Shown piece by piece: positions 32,801-51,171 of a stretch of 64,000 nucleotides of DNA; the stretch's first letter is position 1, and each line of letters starts with the position of its first letter. The stretch covers positions 1,916,501-1,980,500 of the forward strand of contig OY752144.1 of NCBI GenBank assembly GCA_963573315.1, given 5' to 3'. The position numbers and the translations under genes were made by a program. Origin of the DNA: Entomortierella parvispora. Lineage: Eukaryota > Mortierellomycota > Mortierellomycetes > Mortierellales > Mortierellaceae. The notes beneath the pieces were generated by a model, which searched no databases, was not told where the DNA came from, and saw nothing but the letters and a program-made list of their open reading frames with translations.

Positions 32801-33996
32801 GCTGTCTGCCATATAGAAATATTGATCCGCATCCAGCTCGGAGAAAGCGGACACGATCTTTTGCCTGTCATGATCTGAGCGATGTGGAGTTGCGTCCTTT
32901 GCGAACGTGAGTTTATTGCAGCAGGTCTATTCAAGCTCATCTTTAGGTCTAACGACACTATACTCTTCAGGATGTTAATGCTTTATCTCTCATATTTTAT
33001 TTGACGAAGTCTCGTGGTAGAGTGCGACACGCAGAGGTACTACTCTTATCAAACGCTTAAAGAGAAGGAGGACAACCTGAAAGCTCTGTTGGACAAGATG
33101 CAGGTATGTTGATCTGAATCCCATGGGGGTACTTTGCTGGTTGTCGGCCAAAATTAGGCGAAATTCTCACATAGGGTTCTTTTTTTTTGTTACATCAACC
33201 TCAAGATTATCGAAAAGGAATTTTCCGGCCAATTGGAAACATTGAGATCGATCGTCAAGGATAGAGGAGCCCAGTTCGAGGTAACTGTCGCTCCGAATCA
33301 CTATTCTATTTCATATACACATCCATTGGGGCTCTTCTCTGTAACGAAGCCTCTAACACGTATTATTTTAATTATTTCGGATAGGGACTTGACGTGGAGG
33401 CAAGCGCCATCTTAGCCGAGCGTCGGGCGCTACTATCAGAAGTACGAGAGAAGGAGCACGCCACGCAAAGATCAGTCTACCATCTAGATGGCATGGTGGG
33501 CAAGTTGGTGGAGATGCGAGACTTCACAGGCGCGTTCTTCAACAAAATTTCATATCTGGACACAAAGCTACCTGTATCTCAGAGGCGATTGGCGCTTTGG
33601 ATGGACAAACTTCAAGCGCTTCAGAGTCAGTGGTTCAGGACTATTGGACGTTACATGATTGTGTATGCGCCCGTAGGGATCAGAACTCGATTCGTGGAGT
33701 GGGAGAGAGACGTTCAGGCATCAGCACTCAAGGCCAAAGAACTCCGAGGTGAGGTGGGCGATATTCAACTCGGGGGCAGCAACGGCAGTATGAGCGGTAC
33801 AGCCATCTCCACATCTCTGGCCACTACAACAGCTCGGTCAATATTTGGAGGGACGATAACTCAGAGGCCGTCCGCTTCATCCACCTCTGCCAGTGAGGGT
33901 ACAGGAGGAGAGCCAACGAAGCATACGGTCAGCTCATGCATTCTCAGACCAGAGTCGCTGCAACAGCCTGGAGAGGATGCAGGCCAGACATCCTGA
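29871..33996 (+). CDS. STB6: STB6-like protein (Sin3-binding family)
   Basis: Fourteen exons: 29871-30007, 30108-30171, 30261-30362, 30434-30609, 30698-30908, 30998-31099, 31192-31251, 31334-31672, 31782-31828, 31934-32049, 32135-32906, 33010-33103, 33206-33280, 33385-33996. They give 968 residues, with all phases consistent. The N-terminal domain (about 1-200) matches what I know of the fungal STB6/STB2 family: GYQIYLVEQWAIERN, AVSFTGDPVHK, FVTNLSVF, RMGCSGRSALT and DDVDGLLCN. These yeast proteins were found as binders of the Sin3 histone-deacetylase complex; their activity is unknown. A Gln-rich and Ser/Thr-rich linker (about 470-680) is followed by a helical C-terminal half with coiled-coil character. 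Assignment rests on recalled motifs, not a search. An AATAAA lies 43 bases after the stop. Confidence 0.78.
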
Positions 33997-34038
33997 TATC
34001 CTGCGCAAAAACATTTTTTTTTAGCATTTTGCCACCAA

Positions 34039-34044
34039 AATAAA
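34039..34044 (+). terminator. Polyadenylation signal of the STB6-like gene
   Basis: AATAAA, 43 bases after the stop codon and 82 bases before the next start codon, so the two plus-strand genes are closely packed but separately terminated. Confidence 0.5.
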
Positions 34045-34125
34045 GTATGTAGCTTCGCTTGTCTTCTTTTTCCTCGTTGTTCCCCACCTTCCATCTCCCC
34101 ATTCCATCTACCACAGCAAGACACT

Positions 34126-34964
34126 ATGGAATACCTCCGCAACCTTCCTTCAAAGTCGGATGCATTCACCGCCGCAACCTATGAGCGAGTTCGACATGAG
34201 CCTGGTCACGTCAATCGTCCATACTTCTCGACCAAAGCCAAGGCACCCAACTGTACGACACCCTTGCCAATGCATCTGGCCATTGGTCTGCGCATATGAA
34301 TGTCAGACACGTAACTGAGAAATGGCACTCCATTAAAAGAATACTTCCTTTCCTTCTTCTAGTTCTGATGGTCAGCAGCGATGAAAACCTAGTCATGGAT
34401 GCCATGCGTCGTAAAAAAGCGGCTGACGTTTTACAAAAGACGCCGGTTGGATTCCCTCCTGTACCGTCGTTGTCTTCGCTTGCGCCTTCCACCTGGACCT
34501 CTTCAGTACCCACCCCACCACACGCGTCCTCGCCATTATCATCATCACCATCATCATCATCATCTACTCCATTTCAAATACAGCAACATCAACAGCAGTT
34601 CCGTCGACAACTGGAGGTAGGACAGGAGCCAGGAGACGTACGAGATTCCACGCGATCAGAGGAGCCTCAAAGGACGTTTAAAAGGCCAAGGATCGCACTT
34701 TCCAATGCTGCAGCGGCTGCAGCAGCTGCCACGAATGGGAGGGGGTCTTCTGGTTCCTCGACAGTACTATCGCCATCGGTGCCAGGAGGTCGTCCTTTCA
34801 ACCAGGGCGATGGATCCATGTTAGCACGATCGGGACTTTCGCCAGTGTCAACATCCTCTATGACAACACAGGCGAATCGGTCAGCTAACCGTGGTCTCGG
34901 AACCTCATCATCGTCTTCGTCATTGCCGTCATCAATGCACCGACCACAACCGCAACTCCCTTAA
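34126..34964 (+). CDS. Small DDA1-like protein (putative DET1/DDB1-associated)
   Basis: Two exons (34126-34252 and 34363-34964) give 242 residues. The first 70 residues resemble DDA1, a subunit that docks on DDB1 in CUL4 ubiquitin ligases. There is an N-terminal YLRNLPSKSDAF (compare the FLKGLP...F type), a central NRPYFSTKAK stretch, and a helix MVSSDENLVMDAMRRKKAAD of the kind that follows in DDA1. The remaining 170 residues are Ser/Pro/Gln-rich and disordered, with a Lys/Arg patch (about 135-145) that could be a nuclear localisation signal. DDA1 is usually 100-150 residues, so the tail is extra. The match is weak and from memory; an unrelated nuclear protein is possible. Only 129 bp separate it from the STB6-like stop. 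Confidence 0.5.
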
Positions 34965-35029
34965 AAATTTATTTTAATAATATTGATGATATTAATATTT
35001 CTATGTATTGGACTTTCTTGGATTCCTTG

Positions 35030-35370
35030 CTAGTCCAAGAACCGCCTGAATTTCGTCTGACTGGTGCACCAATTGTCTGCCAACAGATCGTACTTGTTCC
35101 ATAGGTCGTAAACATTATCATAATCATAATCATAATCGTGGTCGTCCTGAGTTTCATATCGCCCTCAGGAACCAAGGATCTTTATCATGACCGTCATCTT
35201 CATTATCGCTATCGCTTCCATCTTCACCTTGATCTTCGCCTCCACTTTCATCCTGCGGCGTGAAGTGTATACTCTCCCGTAGTCGACGAGGATCGCGGGG
35301 AAGGTCTGAGAAAAAGATTCGCACCGATGGGTCTGGCTCGTCCGTATGGACTAACGACCTATGTAAAGGC
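35030..35370 (-). pseudogene. Stray coding-like segment, minus strand
   Basis: Reading from an AG at about 35361, the minus strand gives an acidic, protein-like sequence with HTDEPDPSVRIFFSDLPRDP, then an Asp/Glu-rich run. After a one-base frame change near 35160 it continues with a YDYDYDN run and DLWNKYDLLADNWCTSQTKF to a TAG at 35030-35032. No start or upstream exon is visible; the plus-strand coiled-coil remnant and the transposase fossil lie immediately upstream. I do not recognise the family. It may be the 3' remainder of a gene cut by the transposon, or chance. Confidence 0.3.
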
Positions 35371-35396
35371 CATTGAAGATTCTTCCAAGAGAGCTG

Positions 35397-36249
35397 ATGA
35401 CTCGACAAGCGGTCGCAGCGAATCTTGAAGGCCACTGGCTCTGGACACACTGGCGTCCAGTCTTTACGAGAACAAATTCTGGAGCACTGTCCTCGCTTTG
35501 AAGATCTGGATAAGGTCTTCAAAACGAGAATGATCCAGAATCCTGTGACCCCACATCAGATATCGACACACTTTACTCCTTTGGATGATCCAAGCGATAT
35601 TATGAGGATGACGCAGGTGGTAAGCATCATTACTCGAGCGACGATAATTTCGTAATACCTAGGTTGCAGATCTAACTCTCTGGTAACTATATTAGGAGTT
35701 GGATCAACAACAGCAAGCGGAAGGAAACGCTCTAGGAACAACGACTCAAAAAAGTCGTTTGGACTCCTTGAATCATTCTCGAGTCTGCAGGAAAAATCTC
35801 GGGACCACACCTCTATCAAGGAGCGTCGGATGAGAGAGATACTCCTCCTTGAGAGTGAGAAAGCTGTTATTGATCGGGAAAAGGCTGTGGTGGAACGTGA
35901 GCACGATTTAGGAACTATACTATTGCAGAAGGACAAGGAGACGATGAATACACTTTCAGAGAAGGATAAGGAGATCTCGGACCGCGAGAGTAGCTTCTGA
36001 CTATTACTATCGCAGAAGGAGAAGGAGCTTGAGGAGTGCGAGAACAGTATAAGAGCAGCAATGTTACAGAAGGAGAAAGACTTTGAAGCGAATCTGAAAT
36101 TGTGTCGCCAAGAATCCTTGGACTGGTATGAAGAGAGACAGAGTATCGCCGACGCTCGATACAAACGCCGCCATGATGAACTTCAAGAGGAGCGGGACGA
36201 ATTTCAGAGAACCAAGGAAAACTGCATCAAACAACATAGTAGTAACTAG
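35397..36249 (+). pseudogene. Broken coiled-coil reading frame next to Harbinger fossil
   Basis: A frame from 35397 gives a REQILEHCPRFEDLDKVF helix and a short linker up to about 35615. After an apparent intron, a frame starting near 35691 has a basic GRKRSR patch and a long Glu/Lys-rich coiled coil. The coiled coil is cut by an in-frame TGA at 35998-36000 and then continues in the same frame to TAG at 36247. The intron phases do not fit cleanly, so the start side is uncertain. PIF/Harbinger elements carry a second, DNA-binding protein gene beside the transposase, and a basic patch plus coiled coil would suit it; that link is inference from position. Confidence 0.45.
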
Positions 36250-36267
36250 CTAATATAATGGACAAAA

Positions 36268-36509
36268 TTATGGAGACGTGCACGTCATAACCCAAGAAGA
36301 CGCCTTCGCGATATCTCCACGGCGGGCAATCTTCTTCGCAGGTAGGTTTTGTAAAGACTGGGCTTGAGCTTCAACACGCCAAACGCATGCTGAATGATGG
36401 CACGAGCCCTGCCATAAAGCGTGTTGAAGCGTTGTTGATACCCCAGGGGCGACTTGCATCGGAGGACAACAGTCTTGGTAACTGTGTATGCGGCGTCACC
36501 AAGGGAACT
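36268..36509 (-). mobile_element. PIF/Harbinger transposase fossil (DDE_Tnp_4 C-terminal part)
   Basis: The minus strand from 36509 reads LGDAAYTVTKTVVL, then YQQRFNTLYGRARAIIQHAF and GVLK. This follows the C-terminal catalytic part of HARBI1-type transposases: an Asp in the GD(A/S)AY motif, an RFN segment, and the (V/I)(V/I)E(R/H)AFG(V/L)LK motif. The catalytic Glu position is Gln (codon CAG). The match then resumes in another frame with SLQNLPAKKIARRGDIAKA, showing a frameshift, and an in-frame stop lies just upstream. The element is therefore dead. Terminal inverted repeats and TTA target duplications were not identified by eye. Confidence 0.6.
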
Positions 36510-36759
36510 TTACAAATTCTTGCATAGTTGTCTTTTTGACAAACTCGACATGAAGGGCGCAGCATTGAAGGCGGCTCTTTTGCTTGTTATTCTGGAACTT
36601 TCTTTTGCATTTCTGCCAGCGCGTCTTTCATCTTGAACGCAGACAACAGCTTTTTTCTTTGGGTCCTTGACATTAACTAAGGATTAGCGAATTTATTCAT
36701 ATTATACTTTTTCTTCTTCCCCCCAATTCACCCTCGTTGATGTGCAAATAACACCGGCT

Positions 36760-45273
<8,514 letters not shown>

Positions 45274-46109
45274 AGTGTCGATGGTGCGATTGCTACGCAC
45301 TGGTTGGATTCAGAGATGAGGATGGTCGTCAAGACTCGAGTGATTGGGATCGAGTAGGTGGATTGATCCCAGCCTCACTGGATTAAAGAAGGGAGGACAA
45401 TCCAGGGACCCTTGAAGAGGCAGTGGTGGGGGTACTAATCAGAGGATTAAACAACAGTCCGAGATGAGAATGAAGGCCACTCGCCGAGGCAGCGACGACC
45501 GAGGGAGGATGACGAGAAGGCGGGGGGGAAAGAGAAGAGAGGAGAGGAGAGGAGAGGCACCACGGAGGGGGACAGGGAAGGAGAGGGGAAAGGGGAGGGG
45601 ACAGAGGGGGGAGGAGGAGGAGCTGATCCAGCGAGAGAGCAAGAGCAGATGAAGGGGTGGAAGAAAGAGAGGGAGGAATCAAAGAGAGGCAGAGCTGCCT
45701 GATTCTGACTGTGTGAGAGATAGTGTGTGAGAGAGTACAACTGCAACTCGACACACTGCACAACTGTGCGCTGCACTACACACCCTCCCACAATCACACA
45801 CCACCACCACCATCATCATCAACGTCGGCGGCAACCTCCCTCCTTCGTCGTCGTCGTCGTCCTCTTTGGTCGCGTCGCATCCTTTGCTTGCTTGCCCAGG
45901 CAAATATGCACACGACTGGACAGACAACCAGACAGACAACCAGACGGTAGACCCATCTATCTTCCTCCCTTCTTCCTCCCCCCCACCTCCTTCTCGCCTT
46001 CTTTCCTTCTCTATCCGTTCAAAAAAGAAAAAAAAGCTTGCACGCCCATCCTCAACCTGCCATCCTCCTCCTCCTCTTCTTTTTCTACATCTCTCTGTTC
46101 CCACCCTCG

Positions 46110-46142
<33 letters not shown>

Positions 46143-47029
46143 ACTCTTTGGTCTCTCTCTCCATCCTCGCTCTTCTCTTGCTCTTCTCTCCTTTCCTCCT
46201 CCTCCTCTTCTTTCCTCTCCTTTGCTCTCCACCAGAAATATTGCTGCGGCACAGCATCCTTTCTTACCTTTAAAAAAAAAAGACGGTTTGTTTTCGCTCT
46301 TGCTGATACTAATACAACGAGTACAATGCTACCGATGCTGATGTGCAGGGTAACCGGATAAGGACCAAATGTGAATCAAGAATGATGATGATGATGACGA
46401 TTGAGTAATGGAGAGCGGAGGCAGGCAGAGACAATCGAACCATCCATCCCCCCCTCCACTGTCCCCCCAAAAAAAAATAAAAATTTCCCTTATTCACTTC
46501 GTATTCCTTCAACTCAAAACAATTTTTTTTTTTTTTAGTGGCTTCATTTTTGGCTCTGGACCGGGTTGGTTGGTCGTGTGTGTCTCTCTGAGTATGTGCG
46601 TGCGTAGTCCTGTAGGATTGCAGCAAATGCGATAATCCTCGTCTCCCGGATGCTAGTGACGAATCAGAAACCCATGAAGAATGCATGGGAATGGCAACGA
46701 GCGACGGAGGGCTGTGTCAGGCAAAAGCACCACCCTGACAAACAAGGCAGCACTTGTTCAACTCTTCAATAAAGCGAAACAAAAGGTAGTAAATGGTGAT
46801 ATCTTGGTATCTTGGGTATACATATTATTAGGGGGTTGGATGCTGTAGTGAGGACTGTACGCTAAAATTAAAAGAGTATGGGTAACAAAGCAAAGGGAGC
46901 CATGGTACAAAATAAATAGGCGGCAGGGGGTGAGGGAGGATGCGAGAAATAAAAGACTATGGGCACAATCTAGCAAGTAACAGTGGAAAAAAAACACCCC
47001 CTGTCCTTCCTTCCAAAGGGGAGAGAAAC
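45274..47029. other. Long CHD promoter/leader region, low complexity
   Basis: 1.75 kb without a supportable gene, upstream of CHD and downstream of the coiled-coil gene. It contains a purine/G-rich stretch at about 45520-45620, an opposite CT-rich stretch at about 45960-46220 with a (CT)n run near 46111-46140, and a 14-T run near 46525. Frames here are low-complexity artefacts. Confidence 0.5.
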
Positions 47030-50000
47030 CTATTGCTTCTTCATCGAGGCTGCCATCCTAGCCCGATCGCGGTCTACAGCCGCCATCAGCGACTCAAGCT
47101 CAACCTGGAACCGATGAATCTCTGCGTTCTTGCGCTGGACCACCTGGACCCATTTGGACTTCCAGGCCTCTAATCTCAGGTCCGTCTGTCGCTTGGCCTC
47201 CTGGACCACCTCCTGTAGCTCCTGGTCTCGACGCTCCAGTCGCTGCTCTAGTCGTAGGACTACTTGGTCAAGCTCCTCCAGGGTATGCTGACCCATGTGT
47301 GATGAGTGATGGTGCTGACGTCGACTCGCCGCAGAGGTGGACGAACTCAGGGATCCACTCTCCTGGGCACTGGACGAGGACCGGCGACGTCCATGTCGAT
47401 CCATCGAGAGCCCAATGGGCTCGGGTCGATCCTTGATCATTCGGATGCGCTCTACAACCTTCTCTAGGGCCACAGCTCGTTCCTTCCAGATGCACAGCTC
47501 CGTCGTTTTTTCTTCCAGCGCGCGCTCCAGACGTTTATAGTCATCCACTGACCACTCTGGGACGCCTCCTGCAGCGCGATCCCGCATAGTCAACTGGATA
47601 TCAAAGGCCTCTTGCAATTGCTCCCTCAGCTGATCCCGTTGACGTGTGAGCGAGAGCATTCGAGTTCTCATGATCGCCATCGACTCTGCATTGGCGGGAT
47701 CCAACTGAGAAGTCTGATCCGTTCGAGCACCACTGCCGCCTCCTCCTGACGTTCGCTCGCCTTGATCCTGTTGCTGTTGCTGACGGAGCACGGCGTTCTC
47801 GTCCTCAAGCCTTGCCTTGGCCACATCTGCCGCGCTCAACTTTGTCTGCAACTGATCGACTTGATCCTCCAGCATGCGCGACAGCGTCAACTTTTCGCGG
47901 ATCAATGTCGCATTCTCTGTCTCGGCCGCTTGAGCACGTCGCTGCTCGGCCGCAAGTCTGAACGCAGCCTCCTTGTTGATTCGTTCCAGTTCTTTTACAC
48001 GGCTCTCCAGCGCTTCAATGACACTAGCCGAGATGGGTCCAGAGACTGCAAGTCCGTCCACAACAGCTTGAGATGACGACAAAGGCCCTTCGTCTGGCAA
48101 GCCTTCCATTGCCAGAGTCTTGCCATTCGCTAACGCCATTTGATCCAGCTCCATGACCTTGTCCAAGTATGCGTTATGGTAAAACTCGGCTTCGGCTTCC
48201 TTGGTTCGGATTTTGACCATCAGGCCCTGAATTACTTTGCGGATTCTTGTCTGTCCTTCGTCCGTGTCGGCATCATCCAGTTTCTTGCTCGCCACTGTTT
48301 CATGCATGTCCAATAGCTCCTCGAGTTGGGTCACACGACGCTGCCGTTCCGCCTGCTGTTGCCTCAACACCAGAGACAGAGACGAGAGCTCTGCATGGAG
48401 TCGTTTGTTTTCCACGTTGAGGCTGTTGATCCGATCACGCAACTTGTTGGCCAGTCGATGTTCTTCACTCATGGCAGACAGTCGGAGATCATCCCTGGAA
48501 GAGGCGCTCCCATGAGGACGGGAGTGAGGCTTTAACTGCGATGTCCGTGGGATTACGGTGCCGGTCGAGGATCGAACGCTGATGAAGCTCTCGATCGAGG
48601 CACTTCGAAGCAAACTCTGACGCACATCAGCCTCAAATCGACTGATACGCTGAGCCAAATCCATCTTGTCCAGCTCTCCGCTCTTGGGCATACTCGCCGT
48701 CGTCAAAGTTTCAGTGGAGGTGAGCTTTCGATCTAGAGTCTTCGGCTTCGTAGGGCCATGTGTCTGTCTTTCAGACAATGTGGGCGAGGGGATGGCAGAG
48801 GGCTGACTGGAAGAGGTTCTGCTCTGGAGAGGAGATGCCTTCAGGAGCGCGAGATCATTCTCAATGTCCACACCTGCCGTCGTGTCTGCCTGGCCATCAT
48901 CCGCTGACGAGGACGAGGATCCACGTTTCAATGGGGGCATCCGGTACTGAGGTCCAAGAGATTCGAGTTGCGCCACCATGCCGTCGTATCCAACCCGGAA
49001 ATCTTGAATATCCCGTTCTAGCTTCTGCATCTCTTCGACCTTGGCTCGGCGTTCGTCCTCTAGAACTTGCTCTGTCATCTTGAGTTGATCCCTGAGGGCG
49101 CCAATTTCCGCGAGGTATTCCTCTTCCTTGTCCTTGGATCGCTTTTGGTTTTGCTCCTGAATCTCACGAGAGATCTTCAGCTGAGTCCTCAAATCATCCT
49201 GACCGTACTTGTCACTGTCAGATCGGTCCAGATCTGCTCGAAGCTCATTCAACTCGTTCTTGAGTTTTTCCACTGTCTGTAGGTGGCGTTTTTCGGCCTC
49301 CTGTCGGATCTCCAAAGATGATTTGAGCTGATTCGTGAGCATCTCATTCTCTTGTTGGTAGCCCTTCACAATCGCATCTTGCTGGGTCATCTCGTGACCA
49401 ATCTGATCCAAGGTCTGATGATAGCTCTCGTAGGGCTTTGCCGCGGCCGTGTGCATTGCCATGAGGTCGTCCTCGTACTCGTGCATGATCTTTAGGGTAT
49501 GATCTAGCTCCTGCTGCAAAGTTTGAACTTCCTCATCCCGAATGCTCAAAATACGCAAGAGTTCGGTATTCCTGGTCATAATGTACTCGGCTTCAGTGTT
49601 CATTTGGTCCTGCAAATCCTCAGCCTCGCCCATGGATGATGCTGTTGGAGGATATGCTGAAGCAGAGATGGAAGCTGAGGCATCCGAGAGCCCATTCGTG
49701 CGTCGGTCATGATGGTGATGGTAGTTGTGCTTGACAGATTTCCCTTTGTTGTCAGTGAAAATATGCGAATCCGAGTCTGTGGACAAACGCAGTGGCCTCG
49801 TATTGGAATAATCCTGTTGGTAACTAGAAGACTCTCCCGACATTGTTTGTTGATAGTCCAGAGGGTGCTGAAGACTATCCGTGTAACTATTCGTTGGGAG
49901 TGAGCTTTGGTCGAGATCCTGCCCTGGGAAAGCAAATCGCGAAAAGTTTCCTTCGTCCTGAATGGCAGAAATTACTGAATCATAGGAAGTCCCAAGCGCG

Positions 50001-50725
50001 CTCGAGTCCCTTTGGTGGTGGCTGTGATGAACGTCATGTGGGCGTTGTTGTTGTTGTTGCTTCGGTTGTTGCTCATGGTGACTGTATTCATCGGAAAATG
50101 CAGAGATGTTGGACGACATACTTGGCCCCATTGCGCGACTGGTGACGCCAACAAATTTGGTGGAGCTTGATGGTGGAATGGGACGTCCTCCATGAGTAAT
50201 GGGTCGAGGTGTTCCATATGATCCTGAATGACTGTCGGTCTGCGATTCCGCTAGCTCAGGATTGGAAGATGTTGGCGAAAGTGTGAACGACGTCCGATGA
50301 GGGTACATTGAGTCGTCTGGATTTCTCTTCTGAGGTTGGAAGCCTCTCAGCGTTGGCGACAGATTTGGGACAGGGATCCGCACTTGGTTACCAGCTGTCA
50401 CACCATTGGAGTCGGTGGATGAAGATGGTCCTAGCTTCTTCCCAAGAATAGGAAAAGTTGTAGAGCTTGTGTGGTTTCCCTCCAATTGACTGGAAGACGT
50501 CGTTGACTTTTGCAGGGCTTTTGCTTTACCCTCTGCTTTTGACCTCGCCGCTATCAATGCCTCTGCTAGTGCCATGCTAGGGTTACTGAGATCCGCTGGA
50601 CCACGATCTGGCTCCACAGGTCTTTGAACGATGGGGTTACTGCCACTGGCTTGTGAGCGTGATGGCTGGGCGACCGGGGGTATTGAGGCTGAGGACGATG
50701 AGGATGAGGTAACCGTAGAGGGCAT
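47030..50725 (-). CDS. Large coiled-coil protein
   Basis: Intronless, 1231 residues; family not recognised. Start 50725 is chosen because the preceding in-frame codons are leader-like and the Ser-rich MPSTVTSS start has A and purines around it. Residues 1 to about 400 are Ser/Pro/His-rich and disordered. From about 400 to the end there are long heptad-type helices broken by short disordered linkers, with a Ser-rich segment (about 600-740) and a Gly-rich patch (about 1020). The last 60 residues are Arg/Lys/Glu-rich. There is no kinesin, CAP-Gly, SMC or calponin domain. Length and layout suggest a cytoskeletal, polarisome or septum scaffold, but this is only inference from shape. Confidence 0.72.
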   Translation of the reverse strand: MPSTVTSSSSSSASIPPVAQPSRSQASGSNPIVQRPVEPDRGPADLSNPSMALAEALIAARSKAEGKAKALQKSTTSSSQLEGNHTSSTTFPILGKKLGPSSSTDSNGVTAGNQVRIPVPNLSPTLRGFQPQKRNPDDSMYPHRTSFTLSPTSSNPELAESQTDSHSGSYGTPRPITHGGRPIPPSSSTKFVGVTSRAMGPSMSSNISAFSDEYSHHEQQPKQQQQQRPHDVHHSHHQRDSSALGTSYDSVISAIQDEGNFSRFAFPGQDLDQSSLPTNSYTDSLQHPLDYQQTMSGESSSYQQDYSNTRPLRLSTDSDSHIFTDNKGKSVKHNYHHHHDRRTNGLSDASASISASAYPPTASSMGEAEDLQDQMNTEAEYIMTRNTELLRILSIRDEEVQTLQQELDHTLKIMHEYEDDLMAMHTAAAKPYESYHQTLDQIGHEMTQQDAIVKGYQQENEMLTNQLKSSLEIRQEAEKRHLQTVEKLKNELNELRADLDRSDSDKYGQDDLRTQLKISREIQEQNQKRSKDKEEEYLAEIGALRDQLKMTEQVLEDERRAKVEEMQKLERDIQDFRVGYDGMVAQLESLGPQYRMPPLKRGSSSSSADDGQADTTAGVDIENDLALLKASPLQSRTSSSQPSAIPSPTLSERQTHGPTKPKTLDRKLTSTETLTTASMPKSGELDKMDLAQRISRFEADVRQSLLRSASIESFISVRSSTGTVIPRTSQLKPHSRPHGSASSRDDLRLSAMSEEHRLANKLRDRINSLNVENKRLHAELSSLSLVLRQQQAERQRRVTQLEELLDMHETVASKKLDDADTDEGQTRIRKVIQGLMVKIRTKEAEAEFYHNAYLDKVMELDQMALANGKTLAMEGLPDEGPLSSSQAVVDGLAVSGPISASVIEALESRVKELERINKEAAFRLAAEQRRAQAAETENATLIREKLTLSRMLEDQVDQLQTKLSAADVAKARLEDENAVLRQQQQQDQGERTSGGGGSGARTDQTSQLDPANAESMAIMRTRMLSLTRQRDQLREQLQEAFDIQLTMRDRAAGGVPEWSVDDYKRLERALEEKTTELCIWKERAVALEKVVERIRMIKDRPEPIGLSMDRHGRRRSSSSAQESGSLSSSTSAASRRQHHHSSHMGQHTLEELDQVVLRLEQRLERRDQELQEVVQEAKRQTDLRLEAWKSKWVQVVQRKNAEIHRFQVELESLMAAVDRDRARMAASMKKQ

Positions 50726-51171
50726 CGTTCTTTTGGGTGGTGAAGGAAACGGGTGAAAGGACGACTGTTTGGAGAGGCTATGTGATACGAGTAGCACAGA
50801 AATAAAGGAGATAGCAAACAACCATGGTCAGTCGGTGGTGGCACACGGTTTGTGTTTTCTTTTTTTTTGCAGCGCGGTAAATTTTTAGGGATCGGCGGTA
50901 AGACGTAAACATCACAGGCGTCCCATGGTCCCATGAACAGCTGTCGAAAGAGCCTGACATTAGTTGTTGGTCCAGCGCGATGAGTGAGATTCGAGATGCC
51001 GAAAGGCTCTTCCAGATGGAACAGGTGAGGGAGCAACAGCGTCATGGTGTCAACAGCGGAATTGTAAAATGCGCAGGAAGGGGACGGTAAAAAATTATAC
51101 ATCATAAAATTGCACCCCGCCCCGTCCAGCTTTCCGTGATCCATTTGTCCTGGGCGAAGTGTCATGCCGCG
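50726..51171. other. Intergenic between two minus-strand genes
   Basis: 446 bp, promoter of the coiled-coil gene and 3' flank of the His/Gln-rich gene. No supportable gene and no clear TATA box. Confidence 0.4.

Noticed and set aside
35154-35522. 122-codon minus-strand frame taken as a whole gene
   Set aside because: Its first third is the complement of the plus-strand coiled-coil remnant. Only the part below about 35370 looks coding, so it is listed as a fragment.
45727-46341. 204-codon plus-strand frame upstream of CHD
   Set aside because: It lies in pyrimidine-rich low-complexity sequence (His, Ser, Pro, Phe and Leu runs), with no domain and no conserved start.
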